Assembly (NCBI GenBank): GCA_942493045.1
Contig: OW818665.1
Location: 1,054,001 to 1,118,000 of the forward strand
Source: Teretinema sp942493045
Lineage (GTDB): Bacteria; Spirochaetota; Spirochaetia; Treponematales; Treponemataceae
DNA length: 64,000 bases
Direction: 5' to 3'
Each line of letters begins with the position of its first letter. The stretch's first letter is position 1. This document shows, one piece after another, positions 59,374 through 64,000 of this stretch. The notes beneath the pieces were generated by a model, which saw nothing but the letters and a program-made list of their open reading frames with translations, did not search any database and had not been told where the DNA came from. A program made the translations under genes and the position numbers.

Positions 59374-59705
59374 AATTAGCAGATATCGCAGGCTCCTTCT
59401 TCATGATTATTTCTTTTATGCTTGTGGCGGTGCCGATCGAAGGCAAACGCGCTCATGTCGAAAACACGGCTATAATCGATCTTGCCCGTGATCGAGGCGC
59501 CTTTTTCATAGGCCGATCCTTTGATGCCGCATGCCGTAATCCCGCCGTTTCGCTGGAACAATGGCAGGAAGACATGGGTTCCGTTTTCCGGTTGGAAGAA
59601 CTCGAAATCATCAGTATGGAGGCCGGATCCGGGGAGAAAAAACGGGTGAGTATCCGTTGGGTGCAAGATGGGTATTCTTATCAAACGGAGAAAACCATTG
59701 AATAG
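59370..59705 (+). CDS. Small single-helix protein in the pseudopilus operon (111 aa), GTG start
   Basis: A 111-residue protein: VKLADIAGSFFMIISFMLVAVPIEGKRAHVE gives one N-terminal helix after a short start, then a small domain (DLARDRGAFFIGRSFDAACRN, VFRLEELEIISME, KKRVSIRWVQDGYSYQTEKTIE) with strand-helix-strand character. By place and shape it is a minor pseudopilin candidate (GspH/I/J position), but the leader lacks a canonical cleavage motif. The start GTG overlaps the preceding TGA. Confidence 0.6.
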   Translation: MKLADIAGSFFMIISFMLVAVPIEGKRAHVENTAIIDLARDRGAFFIGRSFDAACRNPAVSLEQWQEDMGSVFRLEELEIISMEAGSGEKKRVSIRWVQDGYSYQTEKTIE

Positions 59706-61083
59706 AAAAAATAAAAACGGTCTGCCGCGTCTCATTGACCGCGGTGAACACGAGATATATTTCGCTGAGCCAAAGATCATAAATATCACAGAATTTCTTA
59801 AAACGGTTCATCCGGGATATACCGCCAAGCACTGTTATGAGGTTCGGTCAGTGAGAATATGCGAAAAAAAATGGAAAATGATTACCGTGCACTCGCTACC
59901 CGCGCATAAGGCCAAACACCTGAGGATGACCGCCCTGTTTAAGCGTTTCTTTTACCCGATTTATACGGTTACCTCAATATTGGCAGATAGCCCACTGGCC
60001 GCGAACCCCGGAAAATGGAAATGTCGCGGCGAAATAATCAGTTTCTCTGAAACACCTGAATCATTGCCGGATATCCCGGCAACTTCCGATACAGATTCCG
60101 TCGAAATTCTTGCAGATACTGAGCTGGCCGCGCTGTTCCACCGCAACCGGCACACGCCGGCGCAATACAGTCTCCAGAGAGGCAGCGCGTTCATCATAAT
60201 AAGCCTCGTAGTCTTCGGCCTTTTGTTTATGAGTCTCATAACCCGATTCGGGCTGGCCAAGCCGCCAACCCTTACAGAAGAGACAGAGTGTGAATTTAAA
60301 ATGATCGCGGTCACCCGCGCTGATTCGAATGACAGGGATTTTGCAGCACTGCTCAGTGAGCTGTGTATTTTGACTTCGCAGAACGGCGGACACATTCAGT
60401 CACTTACTTTTAACGCTGCTGCAACACCGCCGATATATGCCTGCTTTTCCTTCCCGGGATCAGCTAGAGTCGCACCCGGCCTGCAGACTGAAAAAATTAC
60501 GTTTACGGATAAAAATTTACTTCTGGCCGCTTATTATCCGGTGAATTCCGAAATGGCTGCTGCGCGCATCAACCTTACCCGTGAAGCCATCAACGATGAG
60601 GAAACAAGCCAGTTACTGGCAGAAATCCGTGAGGCCTTCAAACAGACTGAAGTTTGCGAACTGAACAGCGTTGAACTTACTCCGCAGGAAATAATACTGA
60701 GTTGTGTCATTCACCGAGGCCAGCGCAGCGCATTTTTACTTGCGCTACTCACACTGATGGAAACCCCCAACCGGATGATTTCGGCACTACGCTTGGATGA
60801 ACCTTATCCGAACGGTTATGAGAGTCAGGCAACTGTTAATCTGGCGTTCCGAACCGAGCTTGCTCCGCTAACACGGCCGACGGTAATAGCCGGACAGACT
60901 TTACTGTATGAAGTTTTTGATAAAAACAGACCACTTCCGTCTGCGCAGAGTTCGCAAACCGGACCCGGCTATTTATCCCTGGCGCATGAGTTGGAAGCGG
61001 ATCCGGTTGCCATTGGCAGCATTAATGAAACCGCTTTTATGCGGACTATTTCGGGTAAAATTATTACGCGGAGGAATCCATGA
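59698..61083 (+). CDS. Bitopic GspL/PilN-O-like assembly protein, probable TTG start
   Basis: About 461 residues. The first 155 residues are cytoplasmic (LPRLIDRGEHEIYFAEPKII onward), one helix follows (GSAFIIISLVVFGLLFMSLI), then a periplasmic part of about 280 residues with two similar alpha-beta units (DRDFAALLSELCILTSQNGGHIQSLTF and EVCELNSVELTPQEIILSCVI). That plan is like GspL joined to GspM, or PilN/PilO. The TTG at 59698 has CGGAGA upstream; an ATG at 59668 adds ten basic residues without a better site. No sequence motif proves the family. Confidence 0.58.
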   Translation: MNRKNKNGLPRLIDRGEHEIYFAEPKIINITEFLKTVHPGYTAKHCYEVRSVRICEKKWKMITVHSLPAHKAKHLRMTALFKRFFYPIYTVTSILADSPLAANPGKWKCRGEIISFSETPESLPDIPATSDTDSVEILADTELAALFHRNRHTPAQYSLQRGSAFIIISLVVFGLLFMSLITRFGLAKPPTLTEETECEFKMIAVTRADSNDRDFAALLSELCILTSQNGGHIQSLTFNAAATPPIYACFSFPGSARVAPGLQTEKITFTDKNLLLAAYYPVNSEMAAARINLTREAINDEETSQLLAEIREAFKQTEVCELNSVELTPQEIILSCVIHRGQRSAFLLALLTLMETPNRMISALRLDEPYPNGYESQATVNLAFRTELAPLTRPTVIAGQTLLYEVFDKNRPLPSAQSSQTGPGYLSLAHELEADPVAIGSINETAFMRTISGKIITRRNP

Positions 61084-61643
61084 AGGTTGCCTATCTGTTT
61101 TTTTTGTTGATGATGCTGACCTCGTGTTCCACTTTGAAGGAAATGGGAACAAGTCGGGCCGATATCCACGGCATGATCTATGATCTGGATAATCAGCCGA
61201 TTTCAGGATATACGCTGATCTTATCGGGGCTGTACTCCGCGACAAGCGACATTAATGGACGGATTCTGCTCAGTAATGTCCCGTTGCGCAGTCATCAATT
61301 TACCGGGTCGGGAAGCGGTTATTTAAAAGAACAGGGCACACTGGAAATTCCGGACCGGCGCAGCATTATTTATCTGAGCATCGCATCAGTGGAACAGCTC
61401 TACATCCGGGTACTGCGCGCGATAGAACAGGGGGATCTTGAATCAGCCGGTCTTTTGCTGGCAAAAATTCCAGACACAGAGTTCTCAACGGTGCATTATG
61501 CGGTATGCAATGCCTTGTTTTTTTTCCGCGCGGCGGATTTCCAGAAGGCGTTCGCAAATCTGGAGACTATTCAATTTGATTCGCGTACTCCGGAAATCAA
61601 CCGTTTTATAAATCTTCTCAAGCAAAGGATAGGTCTTCAATGA
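61080..61643 (+). CDS. Lipoprotein with CarboxypepD_reg-like and TPR-like parts
   Basis: A 187-residue protein. The signal peptide MKVAYLFFLLMMLTSC ends in lipobox LTSC (Cys16). Residues 30-95 (IHGMIYDLDNQPISGYTLILSGLYSATSDINGRILLSNV) resemble a carboxypeptidase regulatory-like beta-sandwich. The rest (VLRAIEQGDLESAGLLLAKI, YAVCNALFFFRAADFQKAFANLETI) looks like two TPR helices pairs. A pilotin-like role for the secretin is a possibility from place alone. It overlaps its neighbours by 4 bases on both sides. Confidence 0.72.
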   Translation: MKVAYLFFLLMMLTSCSTLKEMGTSRADIHGMIYDLDNQPISGYTLILSGLYSATSDINGRILLSNVPLRSHQFTGSGSGYLKEQGTLEIPDRRSIIYLSIASVEQLYIRVLRAIEQGDLESAGLLLAKIPDTEFSTVHYAVCNALFFFRAADFQKAFANLETIQFDSRTPEINRFINLLKQRIGLQ

Positions 61644-62101
61644 AAACAATAAACAGGATGGTATTCTTAGTTCTGATAATCATGCTGTATGTATCCTGTC
61701 AGTTAACTAACATGCTCCCGCCGTGGGTAACCGGAAAGCCGGTTTTGTTGAGCGGTGAGCATCCTGCCCAGTTTCTCTTCTCCGGAATTGAATTCGATTT
61801 TTTGAATACCGCTTCAAAAGAAATCGTAACTCTCGATATCGCCTGCCTGCTGATTGACCCGGATAGCGGTAAAAGCGCGCTCAGCGGACAGGGCTTGATA
61901 CATTCCCGCTATAACGGTTCCATCGCCGGCGGAGAACTTAAAACCCTGGTTATCAGTCTGGACGAATGGATTTATTGCGCGCTGCCGCCTGACACCCGCA
62001 TCGAATTTTTTCACTTCCCGAAAATCACTTATTGCGACGGTTCAACCTGGGAAGATCCCTTTGGTTGTTTTCACACTGACAGCAATACAGGGGAACAGTA
62101 A
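61640..62101 (+). CDS. Small lipoprotein of unknown function (153 aa)
   Basis: A signal peptide (MKTINRMVFLVLIIMLYVSC) ends in lipobox YVSC. The mature part is a single beta-rich domain with FLFSGIEFDFLNTASKEIVTLDIACLLIDPDSG, GELKTLVISLDEWIYCALPPDTRIEFFHF, similar in feel to an immunoglobulin-like fold. No family recognised. It sits between the preceding lipoprotein (ATGA overlap) and the C11 peptidase. Confidence 0.7.
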   Translation: MKTINRMVFLVLIIMLYVSCQLTNMLPPWVTGKPVLLSGEHPAQFLFSGIEFDFLNTASKEIVTLDIACLLIDPDSGKSALSGQGLIHSRYNGSIAGGELKTLVISLDEWIYCALPPDTRIEFFHFPKITYCDGSTWEDPFGCFHTDSNTGEQ

Positions 62102-63469
62102 ATGTCAGAAAAAACCCTCAGGATAATCATGGTTAGCTTCCTCAGTTTACTTGTTTTAGCTTCATGTTTGCGTGATCCTGAACTAGCCTTTGTCTCGGAT
62201 AAGACTGAAGCCCGGCAGTGGACGGTTATAGTGTATATGGCCGCGGATAACGATTTGGAAGGCGCGGCGCTCAGAGATATTAATGAAATGGAAAATTCAT
62301 TCCGCAACGATAGTAACGTAACTTTGCTGGTACTCCTGGACCGCAGTCCGATATATGATGCTTCAAACGGAAACTGGAACGACACCAGAGTATTTGAAAT
62401 CGTGAACGATCCTTCCGGAGACAATGCGGTGATCGTTTCCAAACGGATTTCCTGTACGGATCTGGGACTGGACGCAGAAACGCAAACCGAACTGGATACC
62501 GCGAATCATCTGGTACTCCGCCACCTGGGTAATTTCGCGCGCAGGGTATATCCGGCCAAAGAATACGCTCTGATAATCTGGGGCCACGGCAATGGCTGGA
62601 GAGGCGGAGCTTCCTCAGGGATTAGCGCCGCGACGTCTTTTGACGACAGCAGTGTTTCATCAATGCCTCTGAGCCGGCTATCGCAGGCGATTGAAAATCA
62701 GAACTATGCTATCCTCGGTTTTGATACCTGTTTTGGAATTACCCTTGAAGCGGCTTATGAATTTTCCGGTATGAATGCGCTGATGATAGGCTCTCCCGGA
62801 GCCAGCCCGGCCGACGGCTGGGATTACCGGCGCTTGCTGGAGCTGTTTTATGCAACCGCCGGCACACCCACCGATTTCTGCCGCGCGGCGCTGACTCAAT
62901 ACCGTGAACAATACCGAGCAGTGCCCGGAGTGTCTTTTGCCTGCTTTCGCACCGCGGAAGCGATTGCTCTGTTTTCCGCCTGGGAAAATTTCTGCGGGAG
63001 TATTTCGGGGACTATCAATAACGATGTGACCCGCTCTTTAGTGCGTGAGTGGATAGCGGGCGATGTTCGTCAGTATCAATACTATAGTTATCCGTGTGAC
63101 CTGTTTATTGACCTGAGCTCCCTGGCATCGGTGGTGCGCAGTCGGGTAACGGAGCTGACCGATTCAATCGAGTCACGGAATGAATTGTTAACCCGATCCG
63201 ACGCCCTTGATGACGCGTTGAACAGTGCCATACCGCTGGGCTGGGATCAAATGCAAGATACCAGCGGCACCGGGCAGGCACAACCGTGCGCTGTACTTTA
63301 CTTACCCTTGGAAGGTCCGGGAATACCCGCCCCGCGGCATAATCCCGCATATATCCGTGGCGTAGAAAGTCCGGATAAGGCGCGTTTTATTCAAGATTCC
63401 CGCTGGTGGGTTCCGTCGGAGCCGACTTCGGAGAGCCTGCTGGACAGATTATTTTACACGGTTTTCTAA
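62102..63469 (+). CDS. Lipoprotein of the clostripain (C11) cysteine peptidase family
   Basis: A 455-residue protein. The signal peptide ends in lipobox LASC (about Cys22). The catalytic core begins WTVIVYMAADNDLEGAALRDINEME. The His is in LIIWGHGNGWRGG (about residue 162) and the Cys in YAILGFDTCFGITLEAAYE (about 210), the dyad of family C11. Clostripain-like enzymes cut after Arg or Lys and some mature by self-cleavage. It starts directly after the previous stop. As the last gene of the secretion operon it could be the cargo. Confidence 0.84.
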   Translation: MSEKTLRIIMVSFLSLLVLASCLRDPELAFVSDKTEARQWTVIVYMAADNDLEGAALRDINEMENSFRNDSNVTLLVLLDRSPIYDASNGNWNDTRVFEIVNDPSGDNAVIVSKRISCTDLGLDAETQTELDTANHLVLRHLGNFARRVYPAKEYALIIWGHGNGWRGGASSGISAATSFDDSSVSSMPLSRLSQAIENQNYAILGFDTCFGITLEAAYEFSGMNALMIGSPGASPADGWDYRRLLELFYATAGTPTDFCRAALTQYREQYRAVPGVSFACFRTAEAIALFSAWENFCGSISGTINNDVTRSLVREWIAGDVRQYQYYSYPCDLFIDLSSLASVVRSRVTELTDSIESRNELLTRSDALDDALNSAIPLGWDQMQDTSGTGQAQPCAVLYLPLEGPGIPAPRHNPAYIRGVESPDKARFIQDSRWWVPSEPTSESLLDRLFYTVF

Positions 63470-63485
63470 AACACCGCTGCTGCGT

Positions 63486-64000
63486 TCAGGCTGTAGGCGC
63501 GCTATCAACCCGTTTATAATCATCTTCCAGCCTGATAATATCGTCTTCACCAAAATAGGTTCCGATCTGAGTTTCGATAATAACCAACGGCGCTGTTCCG
63601 GTATTTTCCAGCCGGTGAACCGCTCCGGATGGAATATGTACTTCACGGGCCCGTTCCATAGGAATCAGATCGTCATTAAGGGTTACCGTTCCGATACCAT
63701 CGGCGCATACCCAGTGTTCCTCACGATAACGGTGTTTCTGCAGCGAGATTCGCCGGCCGGACTGAACTACCAGACGCTTCACTTTTACGCGGTCAGTATC
63801 CAGCAGGATGGTGTAAGAACCCCATGGACGCTGTACCGTGGTATGTTCGTCCAGCAGGCTTGAACCCTCGGCTGCCAATTGTTGTACAACTTCGGTTACC
63901 CGCTGACCTGAACCGCGTTTCATCACCAGCAGAGCGTCTACCGTGTCAACCACGCAGGTATCCTGCATATCAATAAGCACAATTTTTTTAGAACCGGGTG
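63486..64000 (-). CDS. manC: Mannose-1-phosphate guanylyltransferase/mannose-6-phosphate isomerase, 3' part only
   Basis: The last 171 codons of a gene that continues past the right edge. The linker segment VLIDMQDTCVVDTVDALLVMKRG and QRPWGSYTILLDTDRVKVKRLVVQSGRRISLQKHRYREEHW (the C-terminal cupin) are typical of bifunctional ManC-type enzymes, with the end IPSGAVHRLEN and IETQIGTYFGEDDIIRLEDDY. It makes GDP-mannose. It converges on the C11 peptidase gene with a 16-base gap. Confidence 0.9.
   Translation of the reverse strand, partial: PGSKKIVLIDMQDTCVVDTVDALLVMKRGSGQRVTEVVQQLAAEGSSLLDEHTTVQRPWGSYTILLDTDRVKVKRLVVQSGRRISLQKHRYREEHWVCADGIGTVTLNDDLIPMERAREVHIPSGAVHRLENTGTAPLVIIETQIGTYFGEDDIIRLEDDYKRVDSAPTA

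Noticed and set aside
1..64000. Insertion sequences, prophage, att sites or rRNA
   Set aside because: No transposase, integrase or phage gene, no flanking direct repeats and no rRNA segments were seen.

Overview
The window looks like ordinary chromosome from a spirochaete close to Treponema. The evidence is gene order and gene style. There is a run rpsB-tsf-frr-uppS-cdsA-dxr-rseP, a block rpsF-ssb-rpsR-rplI-dnaB, many small lipoproteins with a loose lipobox (LSSC, FVSC, TISC, YVSC), and several TPR, HEAT and SPOR proteins. Base composition is roughly half G+C. I see no insertion sequence, prophage, CRISPR array or rRNA gene. Genes are closely packed, many overlap by 4 bases, and no gap between genes exceeds 300 bases. 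The genus is an inference from content, not from a search.

Layout. 1-4700: on the minus strand, the start of mltG, a small protein, an MBL-fold hydrolase, a CxxCxxCC protein, tRNA-Tyr and tRNA-Thr, then a glycogen synthase and an AroH chorismate mutase. 4.7-11.1 kb: thiamine pyrophosphokinase, CCA-adding enzyme, RNase III, ACP, L32, coaD, a lipoprotein, a HEAT protein and tRNA-Arg. 11.2-21.1 kb: maf, then a plus-strand translation and envelope operon (rpsB to rseP) ending in a CpXC protein and a beta-propeller-like lipoprotein. 21.1-25.3 kb: the minus-strand S6-SSB-S18-L9-DnaB operon. 25.3-30.3 kb: a small protein, an FAD protein, rsmD, two TPR-type genes and rlmN. 30.3-33.4 kb: minus-strand lipoproteins, a Nudix hydrolase and membrane proteins. 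33.4-36.2 kb: secA. 36.2-39.4 kb: a lipid-kinase-like protein, a SPOR protein and a secreted protein. 39.5-46.1 kb: a NusG paralog heading a six-gene run with a CapD-like sugar-nucleotide enzyme, a DegT aminotransferase and three subunits of a molybdenum hydroxylase. 46.1-50.7 kb: queA, ruvB, ruvA, ruvC, yebC and a small zinc protein. 50.7-54.1 kb: a NeuB-like synthase, type III pantothenate kinase and hisS. 54.1-63.5 kb: a compact type II secretion/pseudopilus locus that ends in three lipoproteins, the last a clostripain-family (C11) peptidase. The right end holds the 3' part of manC.

Two things stand out. First, the 54.1-63.5 kb locus: a minimal prepilin peptidase, secretin, GspE ATPase, GspF, a classic GspG pseudopilin, two very small pseudopilin-like membrane proteins (one only 55 residues), a GspL/M-like protein and a predicted peptidase cargo, almost all coupled by overlaps. 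Second, a repeated promoter design: many genes without a Shine-Dalgarno sequence (coaD, the lipoprotein at 9511, secA, ruvA, ruvC, hisS, the FAD protein) have a -35/-10 pair with a 17-18 base spacer placed so that the -10 hexamer ends 6 or 7 bases before ATG. That predicts leaderless mRNAs. aroH and cca have similar promoters predicting leaders of only a few bases. In two cases (yebC, ruvC) the promoter is built into the 3' arm and T-run of the preceding gene's terminator.
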